Positions 25,013 to 39,476 of a DNA stretch of 64,000 bases are shown one piece after another (position 1 is the stretch's first letter; each line of letters begins with the position of its first letter). The notes beneath the pieces are model-generated. The model searched no databases. It had not been told where the DNA came from and saw only the letters and a list, made by a program, of their open reading frames with translations. The translations under genes were made by a program, and so were the position numbers. The DNA comes from Hypomesus transpacificus (lineage: Eukaryota; Chordata; Actinopteri; Osmeriformes; Osmeridae): NCBI RefSeq assembly GCF_021917145.1, contig NC_061074.1, forward strand, positions 12,567,772 to 12,631,771, given 5' to 3'.

Positions 25013-28000
25013 CTGTGTGCGCTTGTGTCTCCAGACTTTGCTGCTGCATGGCTCTCTCCCTGAGGAAGACCAGGACGGCACTGTGAGCTTCGGAGACAGC
25101 CGGACTAACACGGAACCGCAGCTGGTACACCTAGCCGGCCTCTCTCCATTCACCCTACATCGCAACATCTTGTTTGCTACTCTCTGTGATTCATCGGTGT
25201 CAGACCTTGTCAAGCCTTAACGTTTTCACTGTCATTACTGCCAGGGACACATTCAGAAGAGCATAAATGAATCTATCTTATCTGCTTAGCCTGCTGTCGT
25301 GCTGGCTCACTGCCTCCTTATAAGCCTTGACATCTCTCTTTTCTCTCATTATGCTGCTCATATCCCCTCTTGTCGAAGGTTTTAATACGCAGTCGTCTGG
25401 ACCAAAGCATGGAGGAGGCCCTTGATCTCAAGGTACAGTCAGGATGTTCAATAATTGCACTGTATGTGGATGAGCTGCCAGATAGTATGAGCCTGATGGA
25501 AATCTACTGTAGAGTACACTAACTGGATCATCTTTGTCTGCCTGTCTGCCTGTCTGTCTGTCTGTCTGTCTGCCTTCTGTCTGTCTCCAGAGAGAGCTTC
25601 TGAGGCACAAGCAGGAAACGCGCCACCTCCAGGCCATTAAAGTAAGCCCTGACAAACGAGCCGCCTATCTTTGTGATTTCTAAGGATTTCAGCAGCTATT
25701 GAGTTCTAGTCAGCTCTGAACAAAAAAGACAAGCTCTTCCAGCTTTCATTGGGGGGCCTTTCTTTGAGTGAGTCCTCCCCAGAGAACAGGCTCTTTTCGA
25801 AGCGTTCAAAGCTTCTAGCTGCTGTGAAGGAGTACAGTACAGGACAGAATGTGTCTGCTGGAGTGCGAGGCAACAGCGGTGGTGCTTGGTGTGTGCTGGG
25901 CGTCCAGTCAGCCTGGGTGTGTTCGATGTGTCCCCCCTTCATCAGGATGCCATGCAGCAGCGGATGGCAGTGCAGGAGGACTCTGTTCTGCAGCTGAAAC
26001 AGGAGCTACTGAGGTGCAGCATGGCCCGGGAACAACTGGAGGGAGAGAACGTGAGTTACAGCTGTCACTGTGGACTGGTACTGTAGACTGGAGGACACCT
26101 TCACTGTAGACTGTTGTTGTTGTTGACTGTTTGTAGACGTTTATAGTACATGGTTAAAGTAGACTGTTAGACTGTTACTGTAGACTGTTACTGTATACTA
26201 GATGGCTTCAATAAAAGGTTAGAATGTTACTGTTAATGTCGACTTCCTACATACAAGGTAAATGTTTGCGTTGTGACCTTTGAAAGATTACATGCAGCTA
26301 TTTCCCATCTCACATCTGAAATACATGTATGTGTCAATATTTGCAGGAAGACTTAAAACGGAAGCTGAGCGATCGAAACAGGCTACTCAGTGAATATGAG
26401 GTAAACCACAGGAAGTTATGTTCAGGCTCATTCAGACATACAAGAACATGTATGTTCAGGCTCATTCAGACATACCGTATGTACAGGCTCATATGTTCAG
26501 GCTCATTCAGACATGCAACATTCTTCACCACAGTCCTTATCGTGATTTGTCTATTTAATCAGCAGCAGATTGGGAAGAAGGAGCGATTACTACAGCACCA
26601 GAAGCAGGAAGAGGTTCAGCACAACACGAATGAAAACAGCCACAGAAGGGTAAGATGCAGATACTGCCACCATGGCACAATAAATACATACACCTACATT
26701 TTCAATATATATGCTAATAGTGTTGTTTTAGCATGGAAATAACTATGTATGCAAGCTGAGATGGTATTTGTTCTTGTGGTGTACAGTCTTCCAGGAGTGA
26801 GAACCATGGATACAGTCACTCAGTAGGGCCTTCTCCTCCCTCAACCTTTCAGCATGGAGAGGTAAGCCCAGGAGACAAACAGGAAAATTGAGTGCTGTAC
26901 TTATGGTAATCACAGCCCTGTTGAATTGAAGTGAAATCTAAAATAAAGGGTTATTCAGACTTGTTCTCCATGTCAACAAGTGAAAGGAAACTTGAGATGT
27001 CAGCTGAAGTGAATGTGTTTGGACATGCTATGGCCATACTGTGCCTGTCTGTTAGACTTAATGGAGCCCATGACCGTAACATGGTCAACAACTCCCAGCA
27101 ACAGCTATTCATGCAGTGTGTGTTTGTGTGTATGTATGTATGTGTCCTGTGTGTGTGTGTGGGTGTGTGTTACCAGGGCGATGAGCTGCAGCTAGTGAGG
27201 GAGGCCCTGCGCAGTTTGAGGGACAGTTTCTCCGGCCATGACCCTCAGCATCACACCCTGGACACACTGGAGCAGGGGGTGGCCAGTCTCATGGACCGTC
27301 TACACACCCTGGACCCACAGCGCAGACAGGACCGAGAGGTACTGCTCGTACACACACACCTCAACCATCACATGATAATAATACAATGAAAATGTGATGT
27401 AAGGTTTTGTAAATGTGTTGTTTCTTTTGCCTACTGTGAATGACTTGGTTTTTATTCAAGCCTGCTCAGTCTTAAGTATTTGTTCTCCTACAGGGCAAGT
27501 TCAAATCCCCAGGACGGCGAGCCAACCATACAGACAGAGATTCCTGGCCGCCCAGCTCCAGTAAGAAGCAGACTGCTCGCTAGTAATCTTAATTTTGCCA
27601 TTCTTTCTCTACAGCTTATCGTCTTATTAAGCGGAATAATTTAATAGTGTATCTCATTAACATGGACATTTATGAGGGGGCATGGTTGGCTTTGATGTGG
27701 AGCCTGTTTGGGATTTGGCTTTTTGTGTGTCCAGAAATAGCTCACTCTCACAGTAGCCCTGGGCTGGATTCCTCAGTGTCTACTAAAGTGCTCTACTTTA
27801 CTGACCGCTCTCTCACACCTTTCCTGGTCAACATCCCCAAAAGGTAGGACCCCAGATGCCCTTTTTAAATCCACATGTACATCTGAAGCTTGTGTCTTTG
27901 CATGTTGTCTACTGATAAGTTAAATGCATGTTGTTAATTACCTGCGTTGATCGGTGGGTGCAAACTGTGTCTTGGCAGTGGGCCCGTTTTCTATCCACAC

Positions 28001-28548
28001 AGGTTAAAGTGAAAGAGTGGATTAATATTGTTGAGAATGTGCATGTGTGTGGATATCGCCGTCTGAAAGACTGTGCGGTGCCGACAGGCTAGGAGAAGTG
28101 ACACTGGGGGACTTCAAGGCAGCGGTGGACCGCCAGGGCAGCTTCAGATACCACTTCAAAGCCCTTGACCCAGAGTTTGGAACTGTGAAAGAGGAGGTAG
28201 GCTTTGAAAGCAGCACAGCAAATTCTTGACTTGTGAAGTGAAGGGAGTCATATAAATTGGAAAGGACTGAATAACCAAAGTAGAATAAACTCCTAGAAAG
28301 TGTAATGGTCTGTAATTGAACGATTTCAGCCAAGGATGGTAGAATAAGGATTCACTGCAGAGTTCGTTGGTATTCAGTGTCTATCAGGGTGTTGGTGAAT
28401 TTAACTTTGAAGTCTCCGACTGACTAGTTTGGGGCTTTTGCTGGGGGGGGGGGTTGTGTGTCAGGTTTTCCAGGATGGGGCCATGGTGCCTGGCTGGGAG
28501 GGGAAGATAGTAGCCTGGGTGGAGGAGGACCATGGAGAGAGACGGTAG
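21517..28548 (+). CDS. dixdc1: Dixin / coiled-coil DIX1 (short isoform)
   Basis: Fifteen coding exons give 457 residues: 21,517-21,539; 23,818-23,975; 24,093-24,238; 25,035-25,124; 25,379-25,432; 25,591-25,641; 25,946-26,050; 26,347-26,400; 26,563-26,649; 26,787-26,861; 27,177-27,338; 27,494-27,560; 27,735-27,843; 28,088-28,196; 28,465-28,548. Every junction is GT-AG and phase-consistent. It is a Dishevelled/Axin-interacting positive regulator of Wnt/beta-catenin signalling. The first exon encodes MGAKQMK, the counterpart of the MGGTQVK start of the mammalian short isoform. The middle is a heptad-like coiled coil (about 80-300; [19 protein letters not shown]), followed by a conserved block ([20 protein letters not shown]). 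The C-terminus is the DIX polymerisation domain (about 374-452; [27 protein letters not shown]). No N-terminal calponin-homology domain is encoded in the window. The exon 9 start could be 26,563 or 26,566 (tandem CAG). Confidence 0.95.
21540..23817 (+). other. dixdc1 first intron
   Basis: AT-rich intron between the isoform-specific first exon and the first shared exon. No nested gene, tRNA or recognisable transposon was seen. Confidence 0.8.
24977..25016. repeat. TG microsatellite in dixdc1 intron 3
   Basis: A (TG)n tract whose last repeat ends about 20 bases before the exon 4 acceptor at 25,034. Confidence 0.9.
25539..25588. repeat. CTGT tetranucleotide repeat at a dixdc1 splice acceptor
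   Basis: Repeats of CTGT/CTGC run directly into the CTCCAG acceptor of exon 6 at 25,590 and supply its pyrimidine-rich tract. Confidence 0.9.
26415..26520. repeat. Short tandem repeat in dixdc1 intron 8
   Basis: Three copies of a unit of about 22 bases containing TTCAGGCTCATTCAGACAT, with a partial GGCTCATATG copy between, between exons 8 and 9. Confidence 0.85.
27117..27168. repeat. GT/GTAT microsatellite in dixdc1 intron 10
   Basis: The GT-rich repeat ends less than 10 bases before the exon 11 acceptor (TTACCAG, 27,176). Confidence 0.9.
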
Positions 28549-29190
28549 AGAGCCCCTGGAGACAAGCTCAACGATGACCACTGGACCACAATGTCATAAA
28601 ACCCTCTCAGTATTCAGCAGCTCGTCGAAGGTGTCAAACACTTCATTCATACATTGGGACCAATCTATTCATAAGTTTTGAAATCCAACCATTCTTTCCA
28701 AAATGGCTCTTTCCTATGGATTATGAAACGTTTTACACACGAGTTGTAAACTGCCAAACATAAATTGAGTTATTCAGAGACAATTTTGATGTTTTAATAA
28801 ACATGAAGTACTGCATGACTACCGACTTGGTGTCAGTTTATCCCCATGCATGCTATAAACTGACTACAGTCCCAAAACACTGAGAAAACCTGACTGTCAT
28901 AGATATGGTAATGTGGCGTCAATCAAAGTTCAAAGGCGCAGCTTGGGAGGATGCGTGACGGAGTGTTTTGAGCCGTGCAGGGCTCCTAACAGGAACTCCA
29001 TATTCCTTTTGGTCCATTTCCTGTGAGGGATCTAAAGTAACTGTGTTACACGTCACCGCCAGCTCCACAATTCTATTTTCCCAGTCACAGCAGGGGATAG
29101 CTCCCCACCTGGTGGGGGGCCTGTCTGGGAGGGTGATCGCCGGGCAGACAGTGGCTGATTAAATGTTTGGATATGGAGGGCGTCATGTAT
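28549..29190. other. Convergent intergenic region, dixdc1 / pih1d2
   Basis: About 640 bases between the dixdc1 stop (+) and the pih1d2 stop (-), mostly 3' UTR of both genes. No DLAT exon, which would lie here in the human order, was found. Confidence 0.7.
28796..28801 (+). terminator. Polyadenylation signal for dixdc1
   Basis: AATAAA about 250 bases after the dixdc1 stop codon on the coding strand, followed by a GT-containing stretch. It is the first canonical signal downstream. Confidence 0.55.
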
Positions 29191-31228
29191 TCAGAGCACA
29201 GTCGCTTTCAGAGTCAGTCTCCTCGTCTTCTTGTTGAATGTGGCGGAGGCACTGTCCTCGTTCACCGCCTCAGGGAGCTCCAGGCGTAGATAATACACAT
29301 CCTCCACCTCCAAGACAACGTCATCCTACAGGATAATAACCACAGTGCAACGCATTATTAGACACAGCCGGTAAGACCTTATACTCCACAGAGAGTGAAA
29401 GGGACTGAAACATGATAGATTAGACCAGTGGTTCTTAACCCTGTCCTCAGGGAACCCCTGTCCTGCATGTTTCAGATGTTTCCCTGCTCCAACACACCTG
29501 ATTCAATTAAATGGGTCCTTATCTAGCTCTGTAGAAGCCTGGTCATGAACATGCATTTTAATCAGGTGTGTTGGAGCCAACAAACATCTAAAACATGCAG
29601 GACAGGGGTTCCCTGAGGACAGGGTTGAGAACCACTGGATTAGACCAAGCTAGTTACACTAAAAGAGCTCCAATATTGAATTGATGTGTTCTATCTACGT
29701 GTGTTTCGGGGGCCGACAGACCTGGGAGATGTTAAGCTGGCACTCTGCCATGGAGCGGACCTGGGGCAGCTCCACGCTGAGCTCCACCCTTCGAGAGATG
29801 CCCTGGGGGTCAGAGGTCATGCTGAGGTGGTACTTGGGCTCCTGAGGCTGGGCTGCCTCAGAGCTGGAGATCACCTGGATGAAGTTCTTCTTCTGCTTGT
29901 GGTCTGCAGGCTCTGAGGTGAGCTGGACTGACGAGTTCGCCTCACCCTCGCCAACACGCATAGAGGAGATCTGCTGAAGGAGGGAGGCGGGGCTCTGCAA
30001 TGCTGTGACAGAGGAGGGGAACAGTGAGACAGTTTCTCTCTCTCCAAAAACACAACTGATGGATACTACTATAATAGCAAACCAAAATGGACACAAAAGC
30101 TAGACAGACTGGTAACAAACAGCGACAACAACAAAAAAGTCGATTCAGAGAGCTGCCTTCTCCTTACTAGCGTGTGGCTGTGAGGGGGCGGTGGGTGAGG
30201 AGCACTGCTGTGGCGAGGCCAGGCGACGCCGCATGTCCTCCAGCTTGCCCTTGAGCCTGCTGCTAGCCACGGTGTGGTGCTGGGCCAGACGCAGGCCATG
30301 CTGCTGCTGGGTGAAGCTCAGGGCCAGCAGGTGGATCTGTTCCTTCTCTCTCCTGTCCTTCTGAGTGGCCTGGAGCACCACAGGGCTGAACGCCACGTCC
30401 ACAACGCTGTACTCCTCTACAGCCAGAGAAAATAACCCCACAGCAGTGTGTGAGATGCTGTCCAATCCGAGCCCTTCCGTTAAGTGGAAGCCCCATGGGC
30501 AACCCTTCTTATGATAATAAAAATGGTAGGTCTGAAAGGTTGTTGACAGTAATTAACTGGCCCAACCGATTTTTCCTCTGCACCTGGTTTTAATTGAGTT
30601 TGATTAGGCCTAATTTGAGAGCAACAACACAACAACAACACAACAGCGACTCTGAGGTACTATATGTACCTCCATCGTCAGAGTGTGTCTCCAGGCATCC
30701 TCCGCACACAGGCACCGGCTTGCTGTGGTCTTCCAGAGGGGCAGCAGGGACGCGTCTCCACCCACACACGTTTACATACAGCAAACCTCTCTTCGGCTCC
30801 TGATATTAGGACAACAATATAAGTCTGTTACCCCTTCACACATCCACACTATGATCTAAGAACTCCCCCAATCAATGCCCAAAGAAAAACAGACATCGGA
30901 CAAGACACCATACTGACCACAGACCCACCATTTGTACAATAAACTGGTATTCTTTTTAAGTTAAAAGGCCAAATTGACGACAGATGTCGATACTAGACAT
31001 ATCCTTGTCTAGTAGACTTCATGAGCGTCTTTCCAGACAGCCTACCAGTATTTCAGTGCGCAGGCAATAATCAGGTTCGGGTGGAGAGTAGAAATCGGCA
31101 CCATCCTTTATCTGGCGCCGAACGAACATCTGGTACCTCTGAGGGTCATTCTGTGACATGTCATCTAACAAGGACCAGAACTGGTTGACCTGTTGCAGAA
31201 CGTCTTTGGAACACCCTTGGGATGACAT
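29191..31228 (-). CDS. pih1d2: PIH1 domain-containing protein 2
   Basis: Five minus-strand exons, 31,046-31,228, 30,670-30,799, 30,168-30,416, 29,722-30,002 and 29,191-29,325, phase-consistent, encode 325 residues (human 315). The N-terminal PIH domain is recognised by the conserved helix (QVNQFWSLLDDMSQNDPQ) and the block running from KRGLLYVNVCGW to EEYSVVDVAFSP. The C-terminal half includes a Gln/Ser-rich linker and a CS-like beta-sandwich region (PKYHLSMTSD, VELSVELPQV, VYYLRLELPEAV). PIH proteins act as HSP90/R2TP-type co-chaperones in the cytoplasm, several of them in axonemal dynein assembly; the client of this member is uncertain. The start ATG is the first in the exon and matches the family N-terminus. 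Intron 4 carries a MITE. The gene lies immediately downstream of, and on the same strand as, tmprss5. Confidence 0.93.
29426..29637. mobile_element. hAT-type palindromic MITE with 8-bp target duplication
   Basis: A 212 bp non-autonomous element whose two halves are near-perfect inverted repeats, beginning CAGTGGTTCT and ending AGAACCACTG. It is flanked by an identical 8-bp duplication, GATTAGAC, at 29,418-29,425 and 29,638-29,645. The 8-bp duplication and CAG...CTG ends fit the hAT superfamily. It encodes no protein and sits in intron 4 of pih1d2. Confidence 0.93.
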
Positions 31229-32089
31229 TCTGAAGAAGAAAAACTTTTTTGGTGTTCAGTGTAGTAGTAACTGTAACCAAGTGAAGTAGACAGAATTGCC
31301 TTTTTGCCGACTATCCAGCACGCACTACTAGATTTGTACTGTCGGTAGCTCTAGCTATCCTAGCTAGCCTAACGCTGTCAACATGTTGACTGCGTTGCAA
31401 TGTATATACTGTCGCTAACTAGCTAGTGTAGTTACAACCTCTTACACAGTAGCTCTATGCGCTAGCTACCTTTTTCAATGATTGCAAAAACAACAGCCCA
31501 CAATCCACAGAAAACCCTTCTGATCCCTGAGAAAATGTGCTAACTTTTGTTGTAGGTTCTCTGTTAGTAACAGGCTGTTACTATAGAAACAAGATGTGGA
31601 GGAGCGCAAAATCGCCACCTACTGGAAGAAAGAGGGCTTGCACGAGACCATGCCGTTCATTCTGTTGGAATTAAATACAAAGACGCTATTGATAATAATG
31701 ATTTATTTTCATTACATGACAAATATATGGTATGAATATATTACCATTTAAATGTTTCGTGACAAACATGTATAGTAAAAAAAGATTGATGTATACTTGT
31801 GCATACTATTGCCATTATATGCAGGTAACATGACAATTTGAAACAGGATAAAAATTGTCAGAGCCTGCTATGTTTCTGAGTCTTCCTGGTTTAAAGCTTT
31901 TCTCCATTGCTATCATCTGCTCACTCAGTAACTCTGAAAGAAAGGAAACATGGTTTCAGTGATACAATGCAACTTATGAGTCTTTTTCTCAACCAAACAA
32001 TCTATCAGAACCTGACATCTAGTGTCATAAATCCACTCCTAAGTGGTCTTTAATCCAAAATATATTTCACACTTGTTTTCATATTCTGC
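31229..32089. other. pih1d2 promoter region and tmprss5 3' region
   Basis: Contains the pih1d2 upstream region (31,230-31,600) and, nearer 32,090, the tmprss5 3' UTR. A minus-strand AATAAA at 31,702-31,707 lies about 385 bases after the tmprss5 stop and is a plausible end signal. No coding exon was seen. Confidence 0.55.
31702..31707 (-). terminator. Candidate polyadenylation signal for tmprss5
   Basis: Minus-strand AATAAA in AT-rich sequence about 385 bases past the tmprss5 stop codon. Confidence 0.4.
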
Positions 32090-36091
<4,002 letters not shown>

Positions 36092-37424
36092 CGGAGAGCC
36101 TGTGTGAAGGCCAGAGTAGAAGCTGTCTGCTCCCAGCTGCCGGAACGTTTACTGTTGAACAGAATGCAACTCTGGATGGATTTTCCCCTCACAAAGAGAC
36201 AATGAGGTCAGCAGTGGTGCAAAGAATGAACCTGTTGTTGTTGCTAAGGGGGTCATGGGGCCTGTAGAGGCTGGCTCAACCTGGGCTTTTTAGGGGGGGG
36301 GGGAAGGGGGACATCTCCAGAGATAACCTCCTCAAGCCAGGCACTGATAGGACTCTGGTTGCTAGGTAACACCTTTACCTGTGCCAACGGAGTGTCCACT
36401 TTCTCCGATGGAACTTTATTAGTTGACCATTTGGAGGCTCTGAGCAAAGGTCATTATTACGAATTGTTGAAAAGCCTCATGTCACATCAGTCCCAGTGAT
36501 TTAGTATCCACAAGAATCCTCTCTCAGCCGGTCAATCAAAAAGAAAATGAACAGTGTTCATTGAGCTTGCCGACAGATGAGAATTTCTTTTCATGAAAGA
36601 CTCTCACAGTATTTGTTAATAATACTTTATTTCAGATTGGTCATTACACTATAGGCTGACTGCTAAGGATAAGAGTATATGGCAAATTAGTTGGGAACAT
36701 TATTTGCCAAGGGTTTCAGTATGGATAGCAAAGACCTAACATGAATATTGTATACACAGTATTATAGAAAATAATTCAGTGCAGACAACTGAAAAACAAT
36801 TTGAGATTAAAGTCAGGGTTTTCAGACTGTTTAAACTGTGTGAATCTAAGTACCTTCATGTTGTGTCTGGGGACCATGACTCTGACTCACCTTTTAGAAT
36901 CCTCAACATCAAGGTCTAACAATGGAATGATCAATTTGAATGACTCTTCCAGGGCTATGTTCACCTGTGCAGAGGCTACCTTTGAATAATGCTATCTCTC
37001 CTGTTCCTGGTAGGGGATTAAGCTGTTTAGACCAGGTGAGGGGATCAATGACAAGGAAAACATTCTGTACCATATCCAGAGTATCCAGGTAGCATCCCAA
37101 TAAAAAGCTGGATCTATCTGGCTCATCTAACACCTGTCACAGTAAATTATTTCAAAGTGAAAAGCATCAAAATGAATCATGCCGAAAAAATATCTCACAA
37201 TTCACAACAGTGGGCTGAGACTCAGACTATTGACTGAGTCTGGGTTTGATCTCCAGATGGTATTAAATTGACTCTTTTTTGCGTTTTCTATGATGGAGAA
37301 ATGTTTCCCCCTGCTGGTGAAATATAAAATTAAGGTTGGGAGTTTATTTAAAATGCATTGAATTACACAGCTTACATACCACTACAAAAAATAATACATA
37401 GAAATAATATTAAAAAAATGAAAG
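36092..37424. other. tmprss5 upstream region and downstream flank of the Kir-like gene
   Basis: AT-rich, with a poly-G run at 36,292-36,302. A minus-strand AATAAA at 37,343-37,348, about 80 bases after the Kir-like stop codon, is a good candidate end signal for that gene. No further exon was recognised. Confidence 0.55.
37343..37348 (-). terminator. Candidate polyadenylation signal for the Kir-like gene
   Basis: Minus-strand AATAAA about 80 bases past the stop codon at 37,425-37,427. Confidence 0.45.
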
Positions 37425-39476
37425 TCATATAAAGAACTCATTCTTTCCAAGTTGAATTAGTTTAGTTTTACAGTCATTTGTAGCTGAGCTGCGGACAAAC
37501 AGCTCACCCGTGGGACACTGGTTTGTCTCTTCTAGGATCACGCTGTAGGATCTCCTGACAGAAGGAGTGTCTGCGTCCAGCTGTGGCCTCTCACGCGTGT
37601 CTTTCAACAGCCTCTTCTGACTGGAAGATCTTTGCCTGTCTCTGAAGGTTTTATCAGAAGTCCTGTGATGAGAGCCACAGACAGATTCATCCAGTGTCTT
37701 ATATAACTCCTGGTGCTGTTCCCAAATAACCTCATCCTTTGTGTAGGAGGTCTTCACACGGAAGGCAGCCCCTAGGAAAATATACATATTCATGTGAAAT
37801 CTGCTAATAAACCCATCAAATTCTAGAGCACTGCTTTCATGATGGAATAAAGCATCAGCATGAGAAGATAATTAGTTCATTTTTATAAGTACTATATGTA
37901 TACAGTAAATATATACATTATGTATATGTATATATCTTGAGTTATTTAGAAGTCAAAGCTACTTATTCAAACACAAGATAAACACTAGCTGCTTTTTCAA
38001 TTTGTAAGTTCTAGAAGGCCCCCGCACACACCTGAGTGGTTGGCTGAGCCCTCCAACATGACCACAATCTCAAAGGTCTCCTGGCGCGAGGAGGGGCTTC
38101 TGAGAGGACTGGCCTCATCAATGACATGCTCAATGCTCTGAGGCTCCAGAGTGAAGAGCCTGGCTCCTGCTGAGTTTGGCCCTAGATCCATCTCTCTCTG
38201 CTCCACAGGGATGAACTCACCCTCCTTGGTGTGGCGAGATCGGATCAGCTTTGCTCTTATCTCTGCGACCAGCATGTGTGTCTTCTTCACAGTTCTAACG
38301 TCAAACATCAGGCACAGTCTGCCATCCCTCTCCCTGGCCACACAGTGTTGACTGAACAGCAGAGAAGGGAGTTTTCTTTTGGGCTTTGACAACTTGGCTA
38401 AAATGCAGCCCAGCATAAGGGCGTTCAAGACTGATTCAAGAATAGACTGAGTCATGGCGAGAACGATGCCATCAATGCAGTTGGAGGTGGCACCTCGGGG
38501 AGCGTGGCCATCGATGATGGAGCTGTCCATAGAGACAGACAAGGCAGAGTGGAAGCTGTTCACCCTGTCAAAGCAGGGCAACCACTGTGGGTCCTGTATG
38601 TGCGCTATGTCGCCACGCAACCACGCATCCAAGAAGTAGACCTCCGCAAAAGCTGTCCACATGACAATGTAACACAGGCTGAAGATACAGAAGATCCACC
38701 TATACTTGAGGTCCACCAGGGTGCTGATGAGATCCCATTTGAAGCTGCTCTTCTCCTTTAAACTGTAAACGGTGTCACGGCACATGCCATCCTTGGTAAA
38801 ATAGCGCAGGTACGGACGGCCACTTGAACAGGTAGAGCTTCTTGAGTCTCCTCTGGTCTGGGTAAAGGAGGAGGCTTTTGTGTGTGTGATCCTGTTTCTC
38901 CCAGATCTGGAACTTCTGCTAACCCCAGAGTTGGTGGAACAGCTCCCAGAGCTCCTGCCCTGGGCTCCTGCATGCTTAGATAGGTAGATCCTCTGGCCCA
39001 CTGGCAATGGGCTCTGTCTACTGTAGAAGCGAGGCAGACCCAGGCCCGGCCTCTGCCCCATGCCCGGCCTCTGCCCCAGGCTGGGGGACAGGTGTAGTTT
39101 GGGATTGTGGCGGGCAGGCATGGTGTCATAGTGACCCCTTCTGGTGGTTTGGGAGTTTTTTCTCACATCAGAAAAACACACTCTAGTTTCCACCTGCAAT
39201 GTAGACATGAACACTGTTATTACAACAGGAGTCACTTTCATCGAAAAGTCATTTTCTATCGATCCTTTGATATTCTTTTTTAAGTGAAACAGCAGTCATT
39301 TCGAGCTGAACTGCCTGCTTCAGTCCCACCGAGGGCTGGTATGGGCTGTGACGACGTGAGGCTCTGGGTTTCAGGTTCCTCCTGGGGAAGACAGGGATGC
39401 AGTAGCTACCATGTTCACAGAGAGCCATGCTGCTGGAGACCACTGTGGGAAACATGACTGGACAAGAGTCGTTCAT
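37425..39476 (-). CDS. Divergent inward-rectifier K+ channel-like protein with an altered selectivity filter
   Basis: Three phase-consistent minus-strand exons, 39,330-39,476 (tentative), 38,032-39,193 and 37,425-37,771, encode about 551 residues. Kir3 (GIRK)-like features, in order: slide helix (DLISTLVDLKYRW, 203-215), M1 (about 215-238), pore region with Cys256 and Cys288, M2 (about 291-316, Asn305 at the rectification site), then cytoplasmic blocks RAKLIRSRHTKEGEFIPVEQ, HVIDEASPL and ETFEIVVMLEG. The last intron follows EIVVMLEGSANHSG, which to my recollection matches the intron site of GIRK genes. Odd features: residues 275-280 read I-I-D-G-H-A where Kir channels have T-T-I-G-Y-G; Glu302 replaces the M2 glycine; about 20 residues of the C-terminal beta core are missing after DEVIW; and about 165 residues of Ser/Arg/Gly-rich sequence precede the slide helix. 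The reading frame is intact, arguing against a simple pseudogene. Exon 1 and its ATG are less certain; an upstream leader exon may end near 40,283. Confidence 0.85.

Noticed and set aside
37425..39476. Treating the Kir-like gene as a pseudogene because its pore is abnormal
   Set aside because: All three exons are open and phase-consistent, splice sites are canonical, and structural cysteines and cytoplasmic motifs are preserved. Random decay would have broken the frame.
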